Of a stretch of 63,953 bases of DNA, positions 1 to 7,667 are shown piece after piece; the first letter of the stretch is position 1; each line of letters opens with the position of its first letter. Under the pieces are notes generated by a model. That model saw only the letters and a list, made by a program, of their open reading frames with translations. It had not been told where the DNA came from and searched no databases. The stretch covers positions 1 through 63,953 of the forward strand of contig JBBQXS010000022.1 of NCBI GenBank assembly GCA_038209365.1, in the 5' to 3' direction. Source of the DNA: DASQHW01 sp038209365 (GTDB lineage Bacteria > Actinomycetota > Acidimicrobiia > IMCC26256 > PALSA-610). A program made the translations under genes and the position numbers.

Positions 1-1587
1 TCCGCCGCCGGGCGTCAACATCCGCAACACGTCGCCCGCCTTCAACTGGATCGTGCACTTGTCGGGCAAGCGCTCGGCCCGGCTCTCGTCGCCGCCCGGC
101 AGCAGCCAGTTCTCCCCGACCGCCCCCCGTCCGCCCCCAGCCAGGCCCCAGGGCCGCGACACCCGGCGTTCGGTGATGAGGCTGGCGGTCACGTCCTCGA
201 GCAGCTCCAGGTCTCGCTCGATGCCCTCGCCGCCCGGGGCCGCACCCGCGCCGCCGCTCCCCCGTCGCAGCCGGTAGCGCAGCACCCGCACCGGGAAGGC
301 CCGCTCGAACGCCTCGATTGGCGTATTCCTGGTATTCGTCATGTTCGTATGAAGGCCTGACTGGCCTGGCACGCCCGGCCCCAACCGGGGGTCAGCTTGA
401 CTTGTGTTGGTCATCGCGGTGTGCACGCCGTTCATGCCGGCGCGCGGGCCGGGCCGGCCACCTTGCCCGCCGCCGATCGTCTCGTAGTACACCCAGCCGT
501 CGCCGCCGAGCAGCACGTTGTTCATCGTGCCTTGGGATGCTGCGCCGACGCGATCGGGCGCTGCCTGCGCGAGCGCACCGAGGCAGACGTCGGCAACGCG
601 CTGGCTCACCTCGACGTTGCCGGCGCCGACCGCCACGGGCGGACGGGCGGCGACGATCGAACCCGGTGGTGCGACGACGCGTACGGGTCGTAGTACGCCA
701 CCGTTCGCCGGGAGCTCCGGGTCGACAACCGTCCGCAACGCGAACGCCACCGCGCTGACCGTCACGGCCTCGACTGCGTTCACGGATCCTGGTCGCTGCG
801 CGTCGGTACCGGTGAAGTCGAATGTGACCGTCTCGTGCGCGACGGTGATGCGTACGGCGATCTGGGCCGCGCGGCGACCCTCGACACCGCCTGTCGAGTC
901 GAGCACATCGGTGAACCCGTACGTACCCTCGGCGAGCGTCCGCAGCGCCGCACGCATCCGGCGCTCGCCGTAGTCGACGATCTCTTTCCGCACCGCGGCG
1001 CTCGGTGCGAGCTCCCGCAGGCGCGCCGCGCCCAACCGGTTGGCCCCGCGTTGCGCGTCGAGATCGCCGCGACGCTCGTCGGGTGTTCGGGAAGCCGCGA
1101 GGAAGAGCGTCTCGACCTCGGACGTCCAGCGCACCGGCGGGATGCGGAAACCTTCCTGGTAGATCTCCGTTGCGTCGGGCGGCATGGAACCGGGCGCCAT
1201 CCCGCCGACGTCGGCATGGTGCGCGCGATTGGCCGCCCACGCGAGAATCACGCCCTCGTCGGCGAACACGGGCGCGACGAAGGTGACGTCGTTGAGGTGC
1301 GTGCCGCCGCGGAACGGATCGTTCACGACGATCTGGTCGTCCGCAGTGATACCGGCGCCCGCAGCATCGATCGCGGCGCGCACCGCGGCCGGCATGGAGC
1401 CCAGGTGGACCGGAATGTGCTCGGCCTGCACGAGCAGCGTGCCGTCTGGCGTGAACAGCGCGCACGAGCAGTCCGCCCGTTCCTTGATGTTCGGGCTGTA
1501 CGCGGCGCGTCGCAGCACGGCGCCCATCTCGTCGGCCACACCGGTGAGCCGCGAGATCCACACCTGAAGGGTCGCGGGATCGATCAC
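1..1587 (-). CDS. hyuB: Hydantoinase/oxoprolinase subunit B (HyuB), 3' end outside window
   Basis: ATP-dependent N-methylhydantoinase/oxoprolinase B subunit, partner of the HyuA encoded just upstream. The reading frame is open from the GTG at 1587 to the left edge (529 codons). The start follows a GAGGGAG ribosome binding site. Recognisable family blocks include IKERADCS, NDPFRGGTHLNDV, a DVGGMAPGS segment and, at the window edge, GDVLRMLTPGGG, which normally lies a few tens of residues before the C-terminus, so little is missing. An in-frame insertion of about 24 residues separates two MTNT motifs (codons starting at 414 and 342). Substrate unknown: hydantoin, oxoproline and acetophenone carboxylase-type enzymes share this fold. 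Confidence 0.93.
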   Translation of the reverse strand, partial: MIDPATLQVWISRLTGVADEMGAVLRRAAYSPNIKERADCSCALFTPDGTLLVQAEHIPVHLGSMPAAVRAAIDAAGAGITADDQIVVNDPFRGGTHLNDVTFVAPVFADEGVILAWAANRAHHADVGGMAPGSMPPDATEIYQEGFRIPPVRWTSEVETLFLAASRTPDERRGDLDAQRGANRLGAARLRELAPSAAVRKEIVDYGERRMRAALRTLAEGTYGFTDVLDSTGGVEGRRAAQIAVRITVAHETVTFDFTGTDAQRPGSVNAVEAVTVSAVAFALRTVVDPELPANGGVLRPVRVVAPPGSIVAARPPVAVGAGNVEVSQRVADVCLGALAQAAPDRVGAASQGTMNNVLLGGDGWVYYETIGGGQGGRPGPRAGMNGVHTAMTNTSQADPRLGPGVPGQSGLHTNMTNTRNTPIEAFERAFPVRVLRYRLRRGSGGAGAAPGGEGIERDLELLEDVTASLITERRVSRPWGLAGGGRGAVGENWLLPGGDESRAERLPDKCTIQLKAGDVLRMLTPGGG

Positions 1588-1590
1588 ATG

Positions 1591-1630
1591 GCTCCCTCGC
1601 TGCGCCATCCCTGGCTCCGCTGCGTCCGCA
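1591..1630 (-). repeat. Intergenic repeat family B, copy 1, ending at the hyuB start
   Basis: Forty bases just before hyuB match 14922-14960 with only two substitutions and one single-base gap. On the minus strand the element begins TGCGGACGCAGCGGAGCC and ends in a GAGGGAGC ribosome binding site next to the start codon. The second copy sits in the same place before an unrelated SDR gene. It looks like a mobile or conserved 5' untranslated module. Confidence 0.8.
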
Positions 1631-1648
1631 CGATCCCATCCGAAGGGT

Positions 1649-3418
1649 TCATGTTCGCTCGATGATCCATGCGCCGAGCGCGCCGGGTTCCGCGCGCCAG
1701 CCCTCCGGGACCCACACCGTGCAGTCGGGCTCGGCAACGACGGCCGGGCCGACCACACGCCCACGCTGCACGGGGGGCAGATCGGTGACATCGATCGGCG
1801 ACGGCATCGACGCCCGGGCGCGCACCGCGATGACTTCGACGGGTGCACCCGGACGCGCGTGGCCGTTGCGGCGTTCGTGCTCGGCAGGGAAGTCCTCGGG
1901 CCGCGCCACCGTGAGCTCGTGGCTCTGGCCGACATACCGGCAGTCAACCGCGGTCTCGACGCGCGCGTTCGCGTCCACGAGCGCGCGCGCGTGGCTCGTC
2001 ACGCTTGCGAGTGTCTCCGCCAGCGATCCGCCGGAGAACGTTCGCACCACCTCACGAGCCTTCGGCGCACCCAGCAGGCCGACCGCCGAGCAGACGCCCG
2101 CGCGTGGCGGCACGACAACCGCGCGCATCCGCAGCGCGTCGGCGATCGCGCACGCGTGCAACGGACCCGCACCTCCGAATGCCACAAGCGCGAGATCGCG
2201 AGGGTCGACACCGCGCTCGACGGTCACGACTCGCACGGCCCGTTCCATCGCGGCATCGACGACTCGCACCACGCCCTCGGCGCTCACCGTCGCCGCATCG
2301 AGCGCGGCCCGGGCCGCGGCGCCGTCGAGACGTCCCAGCTCGGCGAAGGCGGCATCGGCCGGGATGCGACCGAGCACCAGGTCCGCGTCGGTGACCGTGG
2401 CCTGCGTCCCGCCGCGGCCGTAGCAGGCAGGACCGGGAAGGGCGCCGGCGCTACGCGGGCCGACGACGAGCGCGCCCCCCGCATCGACGCGGGCGATCGA
2501 GCCACCGCCCGCACCGATCGTGTGCACGTCCACCGCGGGCAACCGGATCGGCAGCCCCGCGATCGACCGTTGCGGCGTGGGCTCGGGCACGCCACCGCGC
2601 ACCAAGCACACATCGGTGCTGGTGCCGCCCATGTCGAAGCTCACCGCGTCGGAGAAGCCGCATGCGCGCGCGATCTCCGCGGCCGCGCGCACGCCGCCGG
2701 CCGGCCCCGAGAGAAGGAGCGACGCCGCGGCACGAGCGCCCAGATCCGCGGGCACGAGGCCGCCCGCCGACGTCATCACGAGGGCCTCGGTCGCGAACGC
2801 CACGAGCCGCTGGAGGTATGGCGCGCAGACCGGCTCGAGGAACGCCTCGACGACTGTCGTGACCATCCGCTCGTACTCGCGAAACTCGGGGCTGACCTCG
2901 TGCGAGCACACGACGTGCGCTCGGTGCGCGGCCCGCAGTGCGTCCGCGACCGCTCGCTCGTGGCCGCGGTCGAGGTCGGCGTGCAGGAGGCACACTGCAA
3001 TGGCGTCGACCACGTCGGGAATCGTCGGGAGTACTCCGTCGAACGTCGCGATCCCGCGCCCCCGTCCGTCGAGGCGGCCGGCGACCCCGAAGCGGAGTGT
3101 GCGCGGCACGAGCGGCGCGGGCCGATCGACGAACGGGTCGTACAACGACGGACGAGCTTGACGCGCGATCTCGATCTCGTCGGCGAAGCCGTCTGTCGCG
3201 ACCAGCGCAACGGTTGCACCACGACGTTCGAGCAACGCGTTGGTGGCGACCGTCGTGCCGTGAGCCAGCACGTCGATCCGACCGCGACCGTCGATCGCGT
3301 CGATCGCTCGTTCTACGGCGCGAGCCGGATCGTCGGGCGTGGAGGCAACCTTGGCGGTGCGACCGTCGTCGGCGACGACGTCGGTGAAGGTCCCGCCACT
3401 GTCGATCCCGATCCGCAC
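1649..3418 (-). CDS. hyuA: Hydantoinase/oxoprolinase subunit A (HyuA)
   Basis: ATP-binding A subunit of a hydantoinase/oxoprolinase-type enzyme, 589 residues, cytosolic. It has the actin-like phosphate loop GIDSGGTFTDV at residues 3-13, an AHGTTVATNAL segment near residue 53, LLSGPAGGV, DMGGTSTDV and GAGGGSIA. It is encoded 61 bp upstream of hyuB on the same strand, and the two should form one complex. The GTG start has no Shine-Dalgarno but lies 6 nt after TATCTT on the minus strand, suggesting a leaderless transcript. Which cyclic amide or ketone it acts on cannot be read from the sequence. Confidence 0.94.
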   Translation of the reverse strand: MRIGIDSGGTFTDVVADDGRTAKVASTPDDPARAVERAIDAIDGRGRIDVLAHGTTVATNALLERRGATVALVATDGFADEIEIARQARPSLYDPFVDRPAPLVPRTLRFGVAGRLDGRGRGIATFDGVLPTIPDVVDAIAVCLLHADLDRGHERAVADALRAAHRAHVVCSHEVSPEFREYERMVTTVVEAFLEPVCAPYLQRLVAFATEALVMTSAGGLVPADLGARAAASLLLSGPAGGVRAAAEIARACGFSDAVSFDMGGTSTDVCLVRGGVPEPTPQRSIAGLPIRLPAVDVHTIGAGGGSIARVDAGGALVVGPRSAGALPGPACYGRGGTQATVTDADLVLGRIPADAAFAELGRLDGAAARAALDAATVSAEGVVRVVDAAMERAVRVVTVERGVDPRDLALVAFGGAGPLHACAIADALRMRAVVVPPRAGVCSAVGLLGAPKAREVVRTFSGGSLAETLASVTSHARALVDANARVETAVDCRYVGQSHELTVARPEDFPAEHERRNGHARPGAPVEVIAVRARASMPSPIDVTDLPPVQRGRVVGPAVVAEPDCTVWVPEGWRAEPGALGAWIIERT

Positions 3419-3446
3419 GCGCGGAAGATATATCTCCTGGTCGGAA

Positions 3447-3947
3447 CTATCCTGCCAGCGCGGTCTCGCGCGCTTGCATCAAGTAACCCCTCGAGCGGAC
3501 GGTGCGGATCTCGAGACCGAGTGGCGCGATCCTGCGGCGCAGGCGCAGCACATGCACGTCGAGTGCGTTGCGAGTCGGTACGCCGCGAGGCCACGCGCGG
3601 TCGGCGAGGATGTCCCGCGTCACCACCGCGCCGAAGCGGTCGAGCATGGCCGATGCGAGCGACTGCTCGACGGGCGACAGCGAGACCCACGAGTCGCGGT
3701 GATGCAGCAGGCCGTCGCCGTCGAGCGAGGGGTGCGCCGAATGCTGCTCGGCGCGCATGGCGAGCGCGCGTCGCCGCGCGTCCACCTCCCGCTCGGGGGC
3801 ACCCGATACGACCCAGTCCTCTAGGCAGTCGAGTGCAAGTGGGAGCTCGACGTCGTCCGCGACGACGAGGAGCCGGGGGATGGCCATCTCGCGCAGTTCG
3901 GACAGCCGGCGGACGTCGGCAGGCCAGCGCAGCACTTCCACGTTCAC
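3447..3947 (-). CDS. OmpR/PhoB-type winged-helix DNA-binding protein without a standard receiver domain
   Basis: Protein of 166 residues. The C-terminal half (about 85-160) is a Trans_reg_C winged helix: it has the LSPVEQSLASAML helix, an RDILADRAWP loop, the recognition helix around NALDVHVLRLRRRI and the closing TVRSRGYLM wing. The N-terminal 80 residues have a VVADDVELPLAL stretch recalling a receiver but lack a convincing phospho-acceptor Asp and Lys, so activation by a histidine kinase is doubtful. It lies between the IclR gene (34 bp gap) and hyuA (28 bp gap), all on the minus strand, and may regulate the hydantoinase pair (inference). GTG start, 6 nt after TACGGT. Confidence 0.82.
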   Translation of the reverse strand: MNVEVLRWPADVRRLSELREMAIPRLLVVADDVELPLALDCLEDWVVSGAPEREVDARRRALAMRAEQHSAHPSLDGDGLLHHRDSWVSLSPVEQSLASAMLDRFGAVVTRDILADRAWPRGVPTRNALDVHVLRLRRRIAPLGLEIRTVRSRGYLMQARETALAG

Positions 3948-3981
3948 GCAGCCACCGTACGCGCGGATTGTTACGCCCTTG

Positions 3982-4680
3982 TTACTGCGCGATGACAGCC
4001 GCGAGGGTTCGCGCCGCGGCGGTCACCGCACCCGAAAGGCGGCGTCCGGGGCGAGGCCCGAGCCGCTCGATGGGACCGCTGACGCTGATCGCGGCGAGCA
4101 CGTCCGACGACGACGGCCCGCGCACGGGCGCACTCACGCTCGCGACGCCGGCCTCGCGCTCGCCGACGGTCTCGGCCCAACCTCGCCGGCGGACGACCGC
4201 GAGGGCCTTGGCATCGACGTCGAATCGGTGCGCGTCGGCCGCCCACGCGAGAAGGACCTTGCCGCCCGAGCCGTGCGTGAGCGGCATCACCGCGCCGAGC
4301 GGGACCGTGTCGCGCAGACCACTCGGCCGTTCGTGCACCGCGACGCACACGCGTTGGTCGCCTTCGCGCACGTATATCTGCGCGCTCTCGCCGGTGACGT
4401 CTGCGAGGTGCGCAAGGACCGGCCGCGCCGCGTCGACGAGCCCGCGGCCGGCCGTGGCCCCCCATCGGGCGAGGTGGCCGCCGAGCACGAACCGTCCGGC
4501 GTCGTCACGCGCCAGCACACCGTGCCGTTCGAGCGCGACGGCGAGACGATGCGCGGTCGGCCGCGTGATTCCGGTCTCGGCCACGAGCTCGGCGAGCGCG
4601 CACGGCCCGGATTGCGCGACCGTGTCGATCAGCAGCACCGCCCGGTCGAGGACCTGCACGCCGCTTGCTACACTGTCCAC
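3982..4680 (-). CDS. IclR-family transcriptional regulator of leuCD (NdgR/LtbR type)
   Basis: Protein of 232 residues with an N-terminal winged helix (VLDRAVLLIDTV, helix-turn-helix around ITRPTAHRLAVALERHG at 40-56) and a C-terminal IclR effector domain (GKVLLAW, VSAPVRG, AAISVSGP). It is divergent from leuC with 43 bp between starts. In Actinobacteria this position is held by NdgR/LtbR, which controls leucine biosynthesis (established knowledge); orthology is inferred from synteny plus family. The GTG start lacks a Shine-Dalgarno and is preceded by TAGTAT at exactly 6 nt, so the transcript is probably leaderless. An inverted repeat lies just upstream of that box. Confidence 0.92.
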   Translation of the reverse strand: MDSVASGVQVLDRAVLLIDTVAQSGPCALAELVAETGITRPTAHRLAVALERHGVLARDDAGRFVLGGHLARWGATAGRGLVDAARPVLAHLADVTGESAQIYVREGDQRVCVAVHERPSGLRDTVPLGAVMPLTHGSGGKVLLAWAADAHRFDVDAKALAVVRRRGWAETVGEREAGVASVSAPVRGPSSSDVLAAISVSGPIERLGPRPGRRLSGAVTAAARTLAAVIAQ

Positions 4681-4694
4681 AAGGTAATACTAGC

Positions 4695-4711
4695 GTCTCA
4701 TATCTTGAGAC
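4695..4711. promoter_or_regulatory. Palindromic operator between the iclR-type gene and leuC
   Basis: GTCTCA-TATCT-TGAGAC is a perfect 6-bp inverted repeat with a 5-bp spacer, in the 43-bp region shared by the divergent regulator and leuC. It abuts the putative -10 box of the regulator (TAGTAT on the minus strand, 4687-4692) and lies downstream of a TAATAC box for leuC. A bound dimer could therefore block both promoters. Assignment to the IclR protein is inference. Confidence 0.72.
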
Positions 4712-4723
4712 TGGAGCTCCCGC

Positions 4724-6136
4724 ATGGGCACCACGCTTTCCGAGAAGATCTGGGACCGGCACGTCGTGCGTCACGCCGAGGGCGAGCCCGACCTGCTCTA
4801 CATCGATCTGCATCTCGTGCACGAAGTGACGTCGCCGCAGGCCTTCGACGGATTGCGCATGGCCGGGCGAGGAGTGCGGCGGCCCGACCTGACGATCGCG
4901 ACGATGGATCACAACGTGCCGACCGCGGGGCTCGATCGCCCGCTCACTGATCCCATCTCCGCGAAGCAGATGGACGTCCTCGCGCGCAACTGCGAAGAGT
5001 TCGGGATCCGCTGTTACGCGATGCGTGACCCCGGCCAGGGCATCGTGCACGTGATCGGTCCCGAACAGGGACTTACCCAGCCGGGCATGACGATCGTGTG
5101 CGGCGACAGTCACACGTCGACGCACGGCGCATTCGGCGCGCTCGCGTTCGGCATCGGCACGAGCGAGGTCGAGCACGTGCTCGCCACACAGACGCTGCCG
5201 CAGATGAAACCCGGAACGATGGCAGTCACCGTCGACGGCGACGTGCCTGCCGGCGTCACCGCCAAGGACATCGTGCTCGCGATCATCGCTCGCCTCGGCA
5301 CGGGCGGGGGGATCGGCTCGGTGCTCGAGTACCGCGGGTCGGCGATCCGCAACCTCTCGATGGAGGGGCGCATGACGGTGTGCAACATGTCGATCGAGGC
5401 CGGTGCGCGCGCCGGCCTGGTCGCGCCCGATGACACGACGTTCGCGTATCTCGAAGGGCGAACCTTCGCGCCGCAGGGCAAAGCATGGGAGCAGGCGCTC
5501 GACGATTGGCGTGCGCTCGCGACCGATCCCGATGCGGCATTCGACAAACAAGTGATGATCGACGCGTCAACGCTCGCCCCACACGTGTCGTGGGGCACCA
5601 ATCCCGCGCAGACCGTCACGATCGACGACCTCGTGCCCGACCCGGGCTCGTTCGCCGACCCGTCAGCGCGTGAGTCGGCGAAGCGGGCGCTCGCGTACAT
5701 GGGGTTGAAGGCCGGGACGCCGATGCGCGACGTCACGGTCGACACCGTGTTCATCGGTTCGTGCACCAACTCGCGCATCGAGGACCTTCGCGCGGCCGCC
5801 GCCGTCGCGCAGGGCCGGCGCGTGAAGGACGGCGTCCGAACGCTCGTCGTCCCCGGCTCGGCGGCGGTGAAGGTCCAGGCCGAGGCCGAAGGGCTCGACC
5901 GGATGTTCCGGGACGCCGGCTTCGACTGGCGGGAGCCGGGCTGTTCGATGTGCCTTGCCATGAATCCCGACAAGCTGGCACCGGGCGAGCGGTGCGCATC
6001 GACATCGAACCGGAATTTCGAAGGCCGCCAGGGCAAGGGTGGCCGCACCCACCTCGTCTCCCCCGCCGTGGCGGCTGCCACCGCGATCGCCGGCCATTTC
6101 GCAACCCCACAAGACCTGCGCGACTCTGAAAAATGA
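4724..6136 (+). CDS. leuC: 3-isopropylmalate dehydratase large subunit
   Basis: Large subunit of isopropylmalate isomerase, converting 2-isopropylmalate to 3-isopropylmalate in leucine biosynthesis with LeuD. It has 470 residues, normal for the family. The [4Fe-4S] ligands are visible as Cys347 (GSCTNSR), Cys407 and Cys410 (GCSMCLAMNPD). Other aconitase-fold blocks include GDSHTSTHGAFGALAFGIGTSEVEHVLATQ (about 127-156) and the C-terminal STSNRNFEGRQG. The ATG follows a GGAG site at suitable spacing. It is co-directional with leuD across a 94-bp gap holding a repeat element. Regulated most likely by the divergent IclR protein through the palindrome upstream. Confidence 0.98.
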   Translation: MGTTLSEKIWDRHVVRHAEGEPDLLYIDLHLVHEVTSPQAFDGLRMAGRGVRRPDLTIATMDHNVPTAGLDRPLTDPISAKQMDVLARNCEEFGIRCYAMRDPGQGIVHVIGPEQGLTQPGMTIVCGDSHTSTHGAFGALAFGIGTSEVEHVLATQTLPQMKPGTMAVTVDGDVPAGVTAKDIVLAIIARLGTGGGIGSVLEYRGSAIRNLSMEGRMTVCNMSIEAGARAGLVAPDDTTFAYLEGRTFAPQGKAWEQALDDWRALATDPDAAFDKQVMIDASTLAPHVSWGTNPAQTVTIDDLVPDPGSFADPSARESAKRALAYMGLKAGTPMRDVTVDTVFIGSCTNSRIEDLRAAAAVAQGRRVKDGVRTLVVPGSAAVKVQAEAEGLDRMFRDAGFDWREPGCSMCLAMNPDKLAPGERCASTSNRNFEGRQGKGGRTHLVSPAVAAATAIAGHFATPQDLRDSEK

Positions 6137-6141
6137 TGGAC

Positions 6142-6230
6142 GACGCGGTGAGCGAAGCCGGAGGCGTAGCGAACTCGCCAGCGAACGAGCGGCCGCGGGC
6201 CGGGTATCCCGGCCCGCAGAGAGTGAGCGC
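6142..6230 (+). repeat. Intergenic repeat family A, copy 1, ending at the leuD start
   Basis: An 89-bp element matching 18671-18769 over its whole length with a few substitutions and small gaps. Shared blocks are gacgcggtgagcg, gaactcgccagcga, a perfect inverted repeat with 10-bp arms around TAT (6195-6217), and a cagagag-gagcg tail. The tail supplies the ribosome binding region of leuD. Placement next to a start codon in both copies suggests a module that carries translation and possibly RNA-stability signals. Confidence 0.85.
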
Positions 6231-6854
6231 ATGAGCATGGACGCTGTGCGCGTCATCACGGGACGGGGTGTGCCGCTCGTGCGGTCCGACGTCGACACCG
6301 ACCAGATCATCCCGAGCGACTGGCTGAAGCGCGTCGAGCGGACGGGCTTCGGCGCGGGCCTGTTCTCGGAGTGGCGCGAGAACTCGGATTTCGTGCTCAA
6401 CCAGGAGCGCTACGACGGGGCCAAGATCCTCGTCGCCGGGCCGAACTTCGGCACGGGCTCCTCACGAGAGCACGCGGTGTGGGCGTTGATGGACTACGGC
6501 TTCCAGGCGGTGCTGTCGTCCCGCTTCGCCGACATCTTCCGGAACAACTCCGGGAAGATGGGCCTCGTCGTCGCGGTGATCCCCGAGGACGCGGTGCACC
6601 GGCTCTGGGAGGCGATCGAGGAGGACCCGCATCTCGAGATCGTCGTGGACGTCGAGCACAAGCGCGTCGCCGCACCGGCGATCGGCCTCGACGTGGCGTT
6701 CGACCTCGACGACTTCACGCAGTATCGGCTGCTCAACGGCCTCGACGACGTCGGTCTCACGTTGACGCACGACGCCGAGATCGGCAGCTATGAATCGCGC
6801 CGGCCCGTGTGGATGCCGGCGGTCGTGTCGCCTGCTCAGGCGGCGGGTTCGTAG
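6231..6854 (+). CDS. leuD: 3-isopropylmalate dehydratase small subunit
   Basis: Small, swivelling subunit of isopropylmalate isomerase, 207 residues. Diagnostic blocks are VRSDVDTDQIIPSDWL (about 18-33), GPNFGTGSSREHAVWAL, SSRFADIFRNNSGKMGL and the DFTQYRLLNGLDD C-terminal region. The start is the ATG at 6231 inside the GAGAGTGAGCGC context contributed by the repeat element; a second in-frame ATG lies two codons on. Its last 19 bases overlap the end of a small gene on the other strand. Confidence 0.97.
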   Translation: MSMDAVRVITGRGVPLVRSDVDTDQIIPSDWLKRVERTGFGAGLFSEWRENSDFVLNQERYDGAKILVAGPNFGTGSSREHAVWALMDYGFQAVLSSRFADIFRNNSGKMGLVVAVIPEDAVHRLWEAIEEDPHLEIVVDVEHKRVAAPAIGLDVAFDLDDFTQYRLLNGLDDVGLTLTHDAEIGSYESRRPVWMPAVVSPAQAAGS

Positions 6855-6958
6855 CGGGCCCGGACCTCGCGGTCGGTCCAGATCTCGGCAAGCTCGCGCG
6901 CGAGCGCCGAGGTCTGCCGGTGTGCTTCCAGGTATTCGAAGAAGTCGATGACACTCAT
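6836..6958 (-). CDS. Small conserved-looking protein of unknown function (40 residues)
   Basis: A 40-codon reading frame beginning MSVIDFFEYLEAHRQ and ending RARYEPAA. The ATG follows a GGTGGAG site by seven bases, and composition is protein-like (aromatic and acidic N-terminus, amphipathic helix rich in Ala, Leu, Arg and Glu). No domain recognised and no membrane segment. It overlaps the leuD 3' end by 19 bp in convergent orientation and follows the methyltransferase gene on the same strand after 61 bp, so it may be the last gene of the leuA transcript. Spurious translation cannot be excluded. Confidence 0.55.
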   Translation of the reverse strand: MSVIDFFEYLEAHRQTSALARELAEIWTDREVRARYEPAA

Positions 6959-7019
6959 GACGCGCTCCACCTTGGCTAGCCGCCCGTCGGGCTCTTGGTC
7001 TTCCCGTCGGCCGCCTGCC

Positions 7020-7667
7020 TCACACCGCAGGTTGGACCGGCTTGGTGCCTGCAACAACCGCGAGCTCCCGCCACTTCCAGAAGCACTCGACATTCACGAA
7101 CCCGCAAGCATGCAGCCACCTGAGGTGCTCTTCGGTGCCGACGAGCTGGTTGGATGGGTCGTCCTCGTCGGGCTGCTTCCCCAGCGCGGCGAGGAATTCG
7201 TCGTGGAGCGCCTTCGTCGGCGAGGCGACGTGCTCGGCGTTGATGAAGCGACCCTCCGGACGGAGCCGGTCGAAGACCTCACCGTAGAGCGCACTCTGGC
7301 GCGGCGGGTCGAGATGGTGGATCGCGAAGCTCGAGACGACGAGGTCGAAGTCCCCGTCGTCTCCCGGGAGCGATTCCGACAGGTCATGGCGTCCGAGCCG
7401 CACGCGGGCGTCATCGTCGAAACGCCGGCGCGCCTGTCGAAGCATCTCCTCACCGAAATCGAGACCGACGCCCGTGGCCCGCGGACGGGCGGCGAGGACG
7501 AGCGCGAGCGTGTTGCCGTCTCCCGTGCCGAGATCGAGCACCCGCTCGACGGTCCCGGGCAGGAGCTCGACGAGCACTGCGAGCGCCTCCGCGCGATGCG
7601 GGATCGTGTCGCGCGTCTGCAAGTACGCGAGCGCGTGGTCAGTATTGACCCACAGGTTGGTCGTCAC
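7020..7667 (-). CDS. Class I SAM-dependent methyltransferase
   Basis: Protein of 215 residues with a Rossmann methyltransferase core: motif I VLDLGTGDGNT (about 43-53), GVGLDFGEEMLRQAR for motif II, DFDLVVSSFAIHHLD for motif IV and LRPEGRFINAEHV for the following strand. Substrate not predictable. Its GTG overlaps the leuA stop by 4 nt (GTGA), which implies translational coupling and expression under leucine control; a link to leucine or ketoacid chemistry is only contextual. Confidence 0.9.
   Translation of the reverse strand: MTTNLWVNTDHALAYLQTRDTIPHRAEALAVLVELLPGTVERVLDLGTGDGNTLALVLAARPRATGVGLDFGEEMLRQARRRFDDDARVRLGRHDLSESLPGDDGDFDLVVSSFAIHHLDPPRQSALYGEVFDRLRPEGRFINAEHVASPTKALHDEFLAALGKQPDEDDPSNQLVGTEEHLRWLHACGFVNVECFWKWRELAVVAGTKPVQPAV

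Noticed and set aside
392..1639. A 415-codon minus-strand open frame starting upstream of hyuB
   Set aside because: It is a different frame from hyuB and is Arg-rich without motifs; the hyuB frame matches the family throughout.
1859..4687. A 942-codon open frame on the plus strand
   Set aside because: It is antisense to hyuA, the OmpR-like gene and the IclR gene, all of which have clear family motifs.
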